DNA from: Lepidostoma basale | Taxonomy: Eukaryota; Arthropoda; Insecta; Trichoptera; Lepidostomatidae | NCBI GenBank assembly: GCA_022606425.2 | Contig: JAHDVF020000876.1 | Coordinates: 1-64,000 of the forward strand | Reading direction: 5' to 3' | DNA: 64,000 nucleotides | Shown here: positions 54,801-64,000 of the stretch, piece by piece | Layout: every line of letters begins with the position of its first letter | How positions within the stretch are numbered: position 1 is the stretch's first letter | Notes under the pieces: model-generated | Told to the model about the DNA's origin: nothing | Seen by the model: only the letters and a program-made list of their open reading frames with translations | The model's database searches: none | Translations under genes and position numbers: made by a program

Positions 54801-57490
54801 ACACCCGGCCACACCAAACACTTTCAAACTATTTTCTTAACAAGCAACGTCAGGTTATGCGATTGTCCCGGACTTGTTTTTCCATCTAAGGTTCCTAAAA
54901 TGGCGCAAGTTTTGATGGGCAGTTTCCCCATAGCGCAACTAAGGGAACCATACACAACGGTTAAATTCCTCGCTGAACGCGTGGATCTTATCAAGTTGTT
55001 GAATATCAAACATCCGAGTGAGGAGAGCGAGTGGTCAGCCATGGATATCTGTGAGGCGTGGGCCATTAAGAGCGGATTCTTCACAGCGAAGGCGGCCCGA
55101 CCCGATCTTTACAGGTCGGCTAACTCTGTCCTGAGGATGGTCCTGGATGGAACCATTCCTTTCAGTTTTGTGCCACCCGGCTACTGCAATAGAAAAGGTG
55201 AGGATATACATGCATACATATTTATATACATCAACAACAATTAGGTTTGCACTTGCTTTATAGTGCGGCTGGGCTAATGGTTTCGATCTGCAACGGACTA
55301 GTGTTGGGTAAGACACGATTTTAAAATGAGTTTTGTATGAGGTGCTTAAATACTGAAATGTCTTACTACAATGTAGTGCCTCAAATGTAGTGAGGTGTGA
55401 CGTAATGCGAATGAATGACTACTATCTTTAAGTAGGGGGTCGGGAAGTAAGGTACCTACATACTGTTTGGTCATACTGGTACAAACGTATTTTTAGTAGT
55501 GGTGGGACATTTGGCGTTCGTGTTAATTTAGTGAGGTGTGACGTATCGTGTATGTGATATTTGTACTGACGGCCGCGCGGTGGCGCATGGCGCGGCGGTG
55601 GGCTAGACATACGGGGATCACGTGCAAATTGCGTTAGGGTAGGATTCCTATATCGACATCATTTTACTTTTATTTATAAAAGAATTTATATTATTTTAAC
55701 AACAAATTAGCATTTAAATGTATATTGTGCATTACTTTCAATGGATTATATTTAAATATGTGGTATAGGAAATGACATCGGTGACGTCACCGATCGTGTT
55801 TCTTACAAAACGCAATTAAATTTGCAAAAAAATTTAACGTCCATAATGTTTCTGCTTTATCTCTGATATTCAGACACCAATTCTAAAAAATATCATGCTT
55901 AATAAAAAGAAAGATTTTTTTTGCAAACCAGTGTTTTGATGTACAAAGATCCGCGCCGAGTACTAAAATGGGTGCGCTTGCACGCATGGCACGTGCATAT
56001 CACGCGTCTGGGATATTATGACTCGTGACTGGCAGGTGTCCTCGACCGGATACCAGGATACATGATTTTTCAAATAATTTCATTTTTAAGTTGCGTTTTA
56101 TAACTGGCGTGTACAAGTCATCTTGATTTTGTAATTTTATGTTTCGTTAAAGTTGATAGTTGTGTTTCTGTTTTAAAATAGAACATGAAAGTATTCATTT
56201 ACAAAATATGTAGGTATATTTATAATACATACGTACCTACTATTTGAAAATAATACTAGTGATAAAACCTTTTGGTTTGGTGAATTGGATAATAGATATT
56301 TATGTAGCATCTGTGGCATGCTGTAAATACAGTTTAGTTTTTTTGAAAGAACATTGGTGTTGGTAAATTTTTTATTTGTTTGGTGGTGGTTTTGTTTCAT
56401 GTACATAATTATATTTTTAATAAACAATAAAATCATAAAATGTAGGAGTGTAGCCCTGCAATTTTTAAAAACGACCATCATCCATCATCCAACATTGTAA
56501 AGTATATAATGCAAGGTAAATATTATTATTGTTAAACAAATGAACGCGCGCCATAGATTAGATTAGAAACATTGATTATCAGTATTATTACATACTTTCC
56601 CATGTCACACATGTTCCTATATATCCCAACTTTCAACTATGCCCAATGTCACACTGACTTAGTGACGCACGCAACGACGCAATACACGCATCACACAAAC
56701 ACAAATGTCACAAATAACAAAGGCAACACAAAAATGTCCCATCCACAGAATGTACCAGTGCCATGAAGTATCGTAGTACAGACAGTATAGTGAGTAGTGA
56801 TATGTAGTGATGTAGTAATGTAATGTGTTTGGTGTGTTGCTTGCACAGACATACGGCAGAATGTGTTAGAATCGTGTCAGAATTGAGTTGGGACAAAGCA
56901 TTAGAGTTGGTACAAACGTATTTTTTGTAGTGATGGGACATTTGGCGCTCGTGTATGGGACATTTGTAGTGCCTCATGTATGAGTTACTCAACACTACAA
57001 CGGACTACATTAGCAGCTCATATTTGAATGTATCATACAATCCTTTTTGCTTTAGTTCCTTAGTATTAAATTGTATGCAATAGTATAGTAAACTGGGAAT
57101 ACCTGTCTGGGCTGCAAATATAGTCAGCCGCAGATCTAGATCATTTTTTTGTTTACTGCAAATGAAGCCAGCCGCACAATAGGGCTTGTGTTGTGAGCTG
57201 AAAATGTATGAGGAAAAAAACTTGGCTTGAATAATAAAAATTCCCAATTTTACACGGTGGTGTCTATAATATAAAATGTGTAAATAATTTCAGAATATTG
57301 GGAGACATCTGGTGAACTGGAACGCATCATTTCCGTCCTGGCACCCCGAGGTGAGGAGGGCAGCCCTGAAAGGACAGCAGAAAAATCTGATTCAGATCAT
57401 GATTCTGCCCATTCCAGTTCTGATGATGAGTCCAGAGAAGAGACCGTTGTGCAAAATAAATTTGCTGCCTTACTCCACGATTCTGAATAA
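51801..57490 (+). CDS. GNL1: Guanine nucleotide-binding protein-like 1
   Basis: Seven exons: 51801-51882, 51968-52097, 52499-52646, 53222-53359, 53456-53663, 54481-55197 and 57294-57490, all with GT-AG introns and consistent phase, giving 539 residues (human about 607). It is a circularly permuted GTPase of the YlqF/nucleostemin family, usually linked to ribosome assembly. The G motifs are out of the usual order: G4 NKID (190-193), G5 near FTSF (219-222), G1 GQPNVGKSS (319-327), G2 TPGHTKH (343-349), G3 DCPG (363-366). A basic N-terminus (RRKVPFSNKAKKQQ) and acidic C-terminus (SDSDHDSAHSSSDDES) fit the family. The start is the first ATG of the conserved MTQRRKVPFSNK. Intron 5 holds a nested hammerhead-like element; intron 6 is 2.1 kb. 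Drosophila's counterpart is probably ns4. Confidence 0.93.
53925..54320. mobile_element. Outer palindromic element in GNL1 intron 5
   Basis: Left part 53925-54010 and right part 54227-54320 are inverted copies (minus-strand ...TGGATGTACCCAAG vs plus AGAATATACCCAAG; CTGAAGATGGAGAC vs CTGAAGATGCAGAC). On the minus strand the left part reads CTGAAGA, T, GGAGA..TCTCT, GAAAC, a second hammerhead-like core. It is interrupted by 54011-54226. Confidence 0.6.
54011..54226 (+). mobile_element. Short palindromic element, hammerhead-like family
   Basis: 216 bp from TTAAGACACTG to GGATTATCT, with AATCATAA on both sides (54003-54010, 54227-54234). The centre has GCTAACATTGGTTAGCGAAA and CATCTGTCGCGAC on plus, but the CTGATGA box is only on the minus strand, so the core is rearranged. 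Nested inside the outer palindrome. Confidence 0.65.
55198..57293 (+). other. GNL1 intron 6
   Basis: 2.1 kb. 55486-55520 and 56911-56947 share GGGACATTTGGCG.TCGTGT, so a local repeat is present. 55560-55640 is GC-rich (GGCCGCGCGGTGGCGCATGG) and leads into CACGTGCAAATTGCG. No additional conserved exon was found. Confidence 0.5.
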
Positions 57491-58430
57491 TAGATTCTTC
57501 AAATATAAATTCTTTCTTTACATTATAGTGCTGTGGATTCCATCTGCGCCCAATCTGAGTCCTTCGTATAGCATGCCATTACCTTAGAATTGCACAAATA
57601 ACGTAAATTCAAATCTCTGGTATAATATGCTTTAAAGCAGAGAGGCACGCAGGTAGATGCGTAGTGTGAATATGTAAATTGTTGTTATTTTCCAGTTGGT
57701 CTATTTTTTAAAACAGGTAAATAAAAAATTGCTGTTTAAGATTACGAATTTTATTATAAAGATAAATTGATTTGTTCCTAATAAAATTATAAACTTCCAT
57801 AATATCCTATAATAAAAAATAATTTTTATATTGCCAATTTTTATTTCATAATTTTTCATATATTGAATCACGGGGGAATTTATTTTATAGAAATATTATA
57901 TTACTAGTATCAAATCCATATAGGGTAGTCTTATTTTATCAGTAAAAAAAAATATCCACAGGATTTGGATTCAAATGCTTTCATTAAATATATTTCTATC
58001 TTCTTCGTCAGCTTGTCTCCATCCACTGCTGGACGTAAGCCTCTCCACCCCCACGCCATCTCTCTCAATCTCTCGCCAGTGTTCTCCAGGCCCTACCCGC
58101 CGTCGGCACTTCTCCGATAACTTCAAAAATATTTCTATATTAACTAGCAAATCAAAACTGCAAACACTCAAGTGTCAAACCTGCAAGTGTCACCATGATT
58201 GTCTAAAGAATTTATCCTAAATTGAACTACTTGTACATTACATAAAAAGCTGCATCTGTGGTAGATTTGTCAAAATTAGATCGTAACTTAAAAAATATTA
58301 TTTACGAACAAAATTGTGATTCAATTAGTCTTTAAAAAAATGAGACTTATATAAACAAAATATTCACAGATCATAATCATGGCTAAAATATTTGCACAAG
58401 TTTAAGGTGAAGTTGCCGACCACACAACAT
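57491..58430. other. Convergent 3' regions of GNL1 and DBR1
   Basis: GNL1 3' UTR with AATAAA-like signals near 57716-57725 and 57780. 57995-58130 is a LINE-B 3' remnant. DBR1's 3' UTR comes from the right. Confidence 0.45.
57995..58130 (-). mobile_element. LINE-B 3' remnant
   Basis: Plus strand CTTCTTCGTCAGCTTGTCTC, CTGCTGGACGTAAGCCTCTC, the same antisense terminus as at 37745 and 38275. Confidence 0.65.
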
Positions 58431-61400
58431 TCAATCGTCTTCATCAGGTTTGCTGGAATAAAAACTTTGGTTTCGTCTCTTAAATGGCTTTTTAGTCGAG
58501 ACGGGAGTTGAAAATGTAATGGGAGCTGCAACATCAACATCTTCAACGGGAGTTCTACCCGTAGTCCTGGGACTTGCAAAATTTAGAGAATCACTTTCAG
58601 AAATAGTTTTGACGAGCGTCTTTTCTGTTTCTTCACCTTTTTCTAACTCTGTTTCTTCTGGTTCTAAAATAATTTCTTCCGATTCTAAAGCTGATTTTAT
58701 TGTATCCTCGACGGGCTCAATCCAAGATCTCGGCACTGGTAAAAGGAGCGGAGTTTTTGGACTGCTGTACAAGTTATCAGAGAGAATGTTGGAAGTTCTT
58801 TCAGAGTTCTCTTCTGGTGTTAGCTCAGCGGCGTATTTCTTAGGGGTGATTGGGGGATGATTGGGGAGCGCGCTACCGGCTTGCATCAAGACAAGGCTGA
58901 CCGGGTCATCTAGCTGGAGCAGATCACAGAGGCGCTTTGTCTGGGGGTTAAGTACAGGAGGTGGCTGACGCTTGCTGTTGCTCTGAGGATTGTATGGCTC
59001 CGCAGTCATCACAAAGTTTTGTGGGACTGTGAGATCTCCTCCCATCAGCTTCAATGCAGCTGCCTTCTCTTTGTCAGTGGGGGTGAAGTCATATCTGAAA
59101 TCAAAACAGTTAAAATGGGTAATGATCACAAACCAAAACATCTGTTTTCTAGAAGTGTTATTACATTCTATGTAATGACATGTTTCGCCTTTATAAGGCA
59201 TTATATATTTTTATGATATGATGACATTTGGTAATGCCTTAGCAAGGTGAAACATATCATTCCCATAAAATATAATAACTAACTAACCATCACGTCGTCT
59301 CCCCGAAAGGGTAGGCAGAAAGAATGGACTGTCACACTTTTACTGATGCGGCACTCCATCCTTCTCTTTTCGCTCCGCGGGAGACGCGGTGTGATGGGTT
59401 GCGAACCTCACCGCCACAATATATAAAATAAAACTTCTAGAAAACTGATGTTTTCATTTGTATTCATTATTTAATACGGAGTTTTACATCATTGACCAAG
59501 AAACAATAAATGAGTTAAAAATGGGACTAAAATATTACAAGACTAACACAAAGATTTTTTTCCTATTTACAAGAAGAAATTTCTATGCTCATGAGGGGTA
59601 TTTTTAAATTACTTTTTTTTTGGCCTAATACTGAAATGACTATAATTTGTGAAGTGAAGAGGTGCATAAATAATGCGACACTGACCTCTCCGCGCTTCCC
59701 TGGCCCGGCATGTGGCCCATGGTGGGGCGCACGCTCAGCAGGTGGTTGGTGAGGTGCAGCACCGTCAGCCACTCCAAGTCATAATGCAGTTCCCCCTCGC
59801 CCTCCCCTTCCTGGGGGATATCCACTACCTGCAGGAACCTATCAACAAAACAATCTCATTAGCTTACACATCGACAGAACCACGACCCGCCGTCACTGTA
59901 TGCTCCATTCTGCAAGTTTTACAACATTCAAATTATTCTTTCATTAAAATAATTATTGATTGCTCATTCATCAAGTATTAAGCTGGGAAAGTCAGTTTAA
60001 GGGAGGCATACGCATGAAATCTGAAGGATTATAATGTAAATGCGATTGTTTTATCGGTTTTACAGAGATTTTTGATTTACATATTCTTAACTGTTTAATT
60101 AAAACAGTTATAGAATATCACAATTGATTATATTTCTTTTGAAATTATCACAACAACTCTTAGTTGACTGTAACACCTGATGATGCTAACATTGGTTAGC
60201 GAAACAGCTGTCGTGACAATTTCAAAAGAAATATAATCAATTGTGATATTCTATAACAGTGTTTTAATAAAACATTTAATAATGTTGAAAATCAAAGTGT
60301 TTCCGCCAAAACAATGGATTATCTAATTTATATATTCAAATATATATAATTATTACAACTTTGTTTCACGTATTTTGATATATAAATTTAAAAAATCTGC
60401 AAAACCGATAAAATAAATGCCCAACATTATAAGTTCATCACTTTTCAGATTTTCACTCTAATCCTCTTTGCCTCACCTTGAGGTGGCGACGGAGACATTG
60501 AGAAACATTGGTTATGAGAAGTGTTACCTTCTCCTGGGCAGGCACTTGTCGAGCGCCAGGAACTTGGTGTAGGTGTCGGCGGCGGCGTGCGGCACGAGGG
60601 CGGCGTGCTTGCAGTGGAGGTGGGCTGCAAACCAGTAGCGCGGCCGTAGATCCTGCAGCAGTTCAGCCGCTGGCGCCGAGCCCAGCCTCCCCTCCTCTAT
60701 CTCCTGACTGCAAATTTCAATTAATCAAATATCATAACAGTATACATATTATGTTATAATTAATAAATTCATAATAAAAAATTATAAAAGCATAATTAAA
60801 AAATTAAAGCAAAATAAAAAAACAGAAATAAATAAAAATACAGTAAAATTAGAGAAGATAAACAAATGCCAATTTAAACTTTGATATGAAGCAAGTCTAA
60901 TTACTTGGTGATTTGACATATTTAAAAATATAATTAAAAACTTTTTCACTTAGTATAAACCACTTTATTTGAGTAAGTAGCGCCAACTTCCTCGGGGCTA
61001 GACACAAACTGTTTGTGTATATATAAAGGAATTATATTTATTTAAATGCCAATTTAATACATAAGAGATATAGATGCTTCCTGAGGGTAGCCTCACATCG
61101 TAAAACATGTCCAAAGAGAAGCGGTGCATATGAACTAGTGATGCAATAGACCTATGCTTCTGTTTCCGCAACTGCGGAAGTTCCGAATGTTTTTTGACTT
61201 CTGTTTCCGCAACTTTTATAACGGAACTTTACAGGCAGGTTCCAGGCGTTACTTACAAAGAAATTACTAGAAAGTAATTCTCAAGTGAGTATTTCATCAG
61301 TCATACCCTTGATTCAAGTTCTTAAGACCACATTAGATCAAGAAGAGACGAAACCTGATACTTCAGAAAAATAACAAAACTTGAACAGATTGTTAGGTGT

Positions 61401-62948
61401 AAAAGCAGCCAAACTACGTTTCATAAAATATAACTTACCACTACTTCATTTTAAATGTTAATTTAATTAAAAATTGTATTTGTAAAAAAAAATACATTTT
61501 TTCAAAGTATTTACACTTCCGTTTCTGTTTCCGCTAAAATTTACTTTTTACATCTGTTTCCGTTTCTGCTTCCGTTATGACACTTCTGTTGCATCACTAA
61601 TATGAACAATTAATACCACACCATTCACGGGGACAAAAGTATTTGTCAACACAATATATATTTTATAATTGTTTTAAAAACATCAACATTGACAATATTC
61701 CTTAACGGCAACTGTAGATGAGAGGATAAATTTTATCTCAATAGAGACGAAGATGCAAACTGAAAACCGAATATGGTGATCGAGGTGTTTACAGGACTTA
61801 TGACCTGTCATTGGTTGGGTTAAGCGCACGCTTTATGTAATTACAACATTCCCCATTCCACTTTTCTTATGACCATCATGTCTGACAAATTTTTGGAAGT
61901 TGTATATATGTTAATATCCAAAACCACAATTCACATGTCAGTCTCAATTTACAGACCAGCGCCATCTATGAAGATTAGATTTAAGCATTAAGCAGAAGAT
62001 CTTTATAACGCAATGTGAGAGGCTACCGCCATTAACGCACTGCTAGATAACGCCTGGAAATGTCACTCCAATTTATATGCTAACTTGGACCAGTTTTTGT
62101 TTTATACAACATTTTGAATGTATACAAATACTTGTAGACGGTTTCCAGATTGCATCTTCGTCTCTATTGAGATAAAATTAATCCTTGAATTGATAACCCG
62201 CAATGGGTAAATAAAATCCAGTATTCGTGTACAAGTATTTTTATACATTCAAAATGTTGTATAACTGTAGATTACTTAAAATAATTTTTCCATTTTTCGA
62301 CATTCACAACATTTTGTGTTTTGTTTTAACCTCTCAATGCTAATCTATGAACTTACGCAAAGAACGGTTTAAATTTGATGAGCCCGTCGACATCCCCATG
62401 CTGCGTGGCGCTACGCGGCCAGTCGTGCGACAGGAACACGTCCATCGGTTCTGATAATTGGCGCAGACGAAACACCTAAATATTGTAATCATTAGTAAAA
62501 AAGAAACAAGTTATAAAACAGGAATTCTTATTTTTTAATGCAATTAAATTTTAAATAAACTTGAGGCGTTAAAACTGTGGAATTCCATAATGACAATTTT
62601 TTTAGGAATTAAAACCTTGTTTTTTCCACTTTTGAGTTTATTTTTCTCGATATGTTTCGAAGGCTTCATGCCTTCATCATACAGAGAACGATATAAACCG
62701 ATCACAAAATATCGTTCACCTGATGATGAAGGTGTAAAGCCTTCGAAAAAAAATAAACTCAAAAGAGGAAAAAATGGTGTTTTAATTCATAAAAAAATAA
62801 ATTGTAGCTAAATTATTAAGACTGGAAAATAGAAGTCTTGCCTCCAGGTTGCGGATGTGGTAGACACTCCTCTTGGTATTGTCAGAGTATGGCGAGACCT
62901 CGAAGTGTCCTTTCAAATAATCGTGTCCTTTGTAAATACCCGAAAGAC
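58431..62948 (-). CDS. DBR1: Lariat debranching enzyme, C-terminal five exons
   Basis: Exons on the minus strand: 62842-62948, 62357-62475, 60528-60707, 59686-59838 and 58431-59094; about 406 residues plus stop. DBR1 cuts the 2'-5' branch of intron lariats after splicing. The visible metallophosphoesterase part starts at [17 protein letters not shown] and includes [14 protein letters not shown] and [18 protein letters not shown] (metal-binding His). The DBR1_C part begins [19 protein letters not shown]. The C-terminus ends in [15 protein letters not shown], as in animal orthologues. The N-terminal about 120 residues (the GDxQ and GNHE boxes) are not found up to 64000 and must lie beyond the window. 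The first visible intron (62841-62476) uses a GC donor (GAG|GCAAGA). The first exon begins in phase 1. Confidence 0.94.
59145..59515. mobile_element. Foldback MITE in a DBR1 intron, interrupted
   Basis: Left part 59145-59272 (TGTTTTCTAGAAGTG..GGTGAAACATATCATTCCCAT) and right part 59423-59515 (AAAACTTCTAGAAAACTGAT..CCAAGAAACAATAAATGAG). Same family as 14945-15190. Confidence 0.75.
59273..59422 (-). mobile_element. LINE-A-tailed unit nested in the MITE
   Basis: Contains the antisense of GGTTCGCAACCCATCACACC, GAGAAGGATGGAGTGCCGC and the LINE-A terminal tail. ATAAAATA occurs at both edges (59265-59272, 59423-59430), a likely target duplication. Confidence 0.7.
60087..60324 (+). mobile_element. 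Short palindromic element with hammerhead-like core
   Basis: 238 bp from TTAACTGTTTAATT to GGATTATCT, in a DBR1 intron, flanked by ATTTACATATTC (60075-60086) and ATTTATATATTC (60326-60337). Core: CTGATGA 60177-60183, T, stem II GCTAAC-ATTG-GTTAGC 60185-60200, GAAA 60201-60204, CAGCTG 60205-60210, TC 60211-60212. Long arms (ATATCACAATTGATTATATT..) on both sides could form stem I. Confidence 0.75.
60730..61127 (-). other. DBR1 intron, no element recognised
   Basis: Very AT-rich to about 60900. No exon-like sequence was found between the two flanking exons. Confidence 0.5.
61136..61599. mobile_element. hAT-type MITE with 8-bp TSD
   Basis: TAGTGATGCAA (61136) and TTGCATCACTA (ending 61599) are terminal inverted repeats; ATATGAAC lies on both sides (61128-61135, 61600-61607), exactly 8 bp as for hAT. 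The 464-bp body has repeated TTCTGTTTCCGC / GCGGAAACAGAA-like words near both ends, probable transposase sites. Non-coding; in a DBR1 intron. Confidence 0.85.
61716..62265. repeat. Repeat with 31-bp inverted ends and palindrome
   Basis: TAAATTTTATCTCAATAGAG... at 61727-61757 is inverted at 62151-62181. 62105-62262 forms a larger palindrome (TACAACATTTTGAATGTATA / TATACATTCAAAATGTTGTA). Related to 34125-34660. Confidence 0.65.
62610..62790. mobile_element. Palindromic element, hammerhead-like motif
   Basis: Inverted arms share GAGTTTATTTTT and GGCTT...CCTTC. On plus, 62720-62748 reads CTGATGA, T, GAAGG-TGTAAAG-CCTTC, GAAA. It lacks a clear cleavage triplet. Partner at 63690-63790. In a DBR1 intron. 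Confidence 0.55.
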
Positions 62949-63369
62949 CTAAAACAAACCAAAATAAATCAAATAAAAAAACACCACATACAGCCGCATC
63001 CCCTTTCTCACGCAATCGATTTCTCCCATTTCTTACACCCATAAAGTCCGGCTTGGTCATGGATAAAATTATAACTTCTGTCTAACTAAGAACTAACACA
63101 CTCAAATCAATGTTATCATCATCAGAATTTATTGTACAATCTTCAAAAAGAGCACAAATAATCTCTCATTGTGATGAAGAAACTGGTCATACCTAGGATT
63201 GAATCCATGTCCTTTGGTTCAGGAACAAAGCATTCTGTCTATAAATTGTAGATTTATGATAAGTTTAAGGTCACTCAATGTGGAATTCCATAATTATGAA
63301 TTGAAAAAAAGTTTTTTTTACTATTTATTTTTCCTTGTGAATCTAAGATATTATTACTGTTTATTATTA
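62949..63369 (-). other. DBR1 upstream intron, no exon seen
   Basis: Searched by eye for the missing N-terminal exon; not found. Frame 62838-63044 (+) is a shadow. Confidence 0.45.
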
Positions 63370-63439
63370 TTATTTTGTTGAATCGTTCTTTACATCATTA
63401 CAGTGTGAGCCAAATCGATGTAAAGGGTATAGCTATCAT

Positions 63440-63607
63440 TTTGATTCTCGGGACATATGATAGGTAGCTAATCTATCGCCATTTTATTATCATGTGAATT
63501 CTGCACCAGAAAGACAATGTGACAATCATACTGCCATCGCCGGGAATCAAACCCAGGACCTTCGGGGTGGAAGCCAAAGCACTTACCACTCGGCCACGAA
63601 GGTCGTC
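63440..63607 (-). mobile_element. tRNA-derived SINE copy
   Basis: Minus strand starts GACGACCTTCGTGGCCGAGT. A box TGGCCGAGTGG (63586-63596) matches TRGCNNAGYGG exactly; B box GGTTTGATTCC (63543-63553) differs at one base from GGTTCGANTCC. The body ends with GGCGATAGATTAGCTACCTA, shared with 5660-5890 and 33724-33858. The 3' end past 63440 differs and may be longer. Confidence 0.8.
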
Positions 63608-63689
63608 AACACCTTCATAAGCCCATTTTTAGGGCCATCCCTAGGAAACTAACGTGCCCGCTAACTTGACATGAAGAAGACCTTCAGAA

Positions 63690-63790
63690 ATAGTTTATAT
63701 TTTTCTCGTGATGACAAAGGTAAAATGTATTTGAAACATGTCAAGAAAAATAAACTCAAAAGAGAAAAACAGTTTTTCAATTCATAAAAA
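63690..63790 (+). mobile_element. Palindromic-element half, hammerhead-like
   Basis: GTGATGACAAAGG...TTTGAAACATGTC then AAGAAAAATAAACTCAAAAG, the same tail as 62610-62790. Confidence 0.45.
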
Positions 63791-63794
63791 TATT

Positions 63795-64000
63795 ATCAAA
63801 TCAAATCAAATCAGTTTATTAACTCAAAATACATTACAAACAGGAAAATGAAGCCATCTATTGAGTACAGGTAAAATATTATAAAAATAGCGTTAACATA
63901 TAAATTATAGCATTAACAAATTTTGCTTGGACGAATATGGATTAAATTTCTAGAGTAGTTTGATTTTTAATCCAAAATTTAGTACACCAACATGTTTTTC
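63795..64000 (-). mobile_element. LINE-D 3' end, runs off the window
   Basis: TCAAATCAAATCAAATCAGT then GCCATCTATTGAGTACAGGT, matching 20509-20600 of the LINE-D copy. Match is clear for about 90 bp; the rest is diverged or different. Confidence 0.65.

Noticed and set aside
54516..55244. Independent 242-residue GTPase starting at 54516
   Set aside because: It is exon 6 of GNL1 read through its splice sites; it lacks G4 and G5, which are in exon 5.
59095..59201. Extra N-terminal sequence on the last DBR1 frame
   Set aside because: Precedes a TTTCAG acceptor and is not part of the conserved protein.
60445..60759. GC-rich frames opposite DBR1 exon C
   Set aside because: Shadows of the DBR1 coding strand.
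63543..63607. A true tRNA gene
   Set aside because: The boxes are followed by a SINE body shared with two other copies and the cloverleaf is incomplete.

Overview
This is a eukaryotic nuclear window from an insect, most probably a moth or butterfly (Lepidoptera). The DNA is AT-rich, genes are split by spliceosomal introns, and non-LTR retrotransposons (LINEs), SINEs, Helitron-like ends and small foldback elements are densely packed. No rRNA gene, canonical tRNA gene, CRISPR array or bacterial operon was seen. The insect call rests on element types and on the three host genes; the species cannot be told from this sequence.

Layout. Positions 1-48.4 kb hold no recognisable host gene and are a graveyard of nested mobile elements. 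The first 10.6 kb is a very large inverted repeat (arms about 2.9 and 2.3 kb, spacer 5.4 kb). Four LINE lineages recur and are named here for reference. LINE-A is RTE-like, with a 3' end reading as a SAYP.GE protein tail followed by a GTTA or GTTT tail; more than 20 pieces are present. LINE-B is RTE-like with a GAA tail. LINE-C is CR1/L2-like, with a 3' hairpin and ATT or ATC tails. LINE-D is jockey/CR1-like with a TTTGA tail; one 3.8-kb copy is present. A 1.09-kb internally deleted pogo/Tigger-like element at 36.0-37.1 kb keeps a psq-type helix-turn-helix and a PHD-like zinc finger but has lost the DDE core.

From 48.4 kb to the right edge lie three conserved host genes: EMC8 (minus strand, 2 exons, an ER membrane insertase subunit), GNL1 (plus strand, 7 exons, a circularly permuted nucleostemin-family GTPase) and DBR1 (minus strand, lariat debranching enzyme, last 5 exons; the N-terminal exons lie beyond the window). 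GNL1 and DBR1 converge. A small unrecognised ORF lies head-to-head with GNL1, 44 bp away. The genes are housekeeping genes with no shared pathway evident. Their introns carry hAT-like MITEs, a repeat family of 216-260 bp with candidate hammerhead-ribozyme cores, and LINE pieces.

The strongest discovery leads are the short hammerhead-like elements (46690-46949, 54011-54226, 60087-60324), which have 8-12 bp target-site duplications, and the HTH+PHD mini-transposon with seven copies of one internal motif. All protein family calls come from reading translations by eye; no database search was run.
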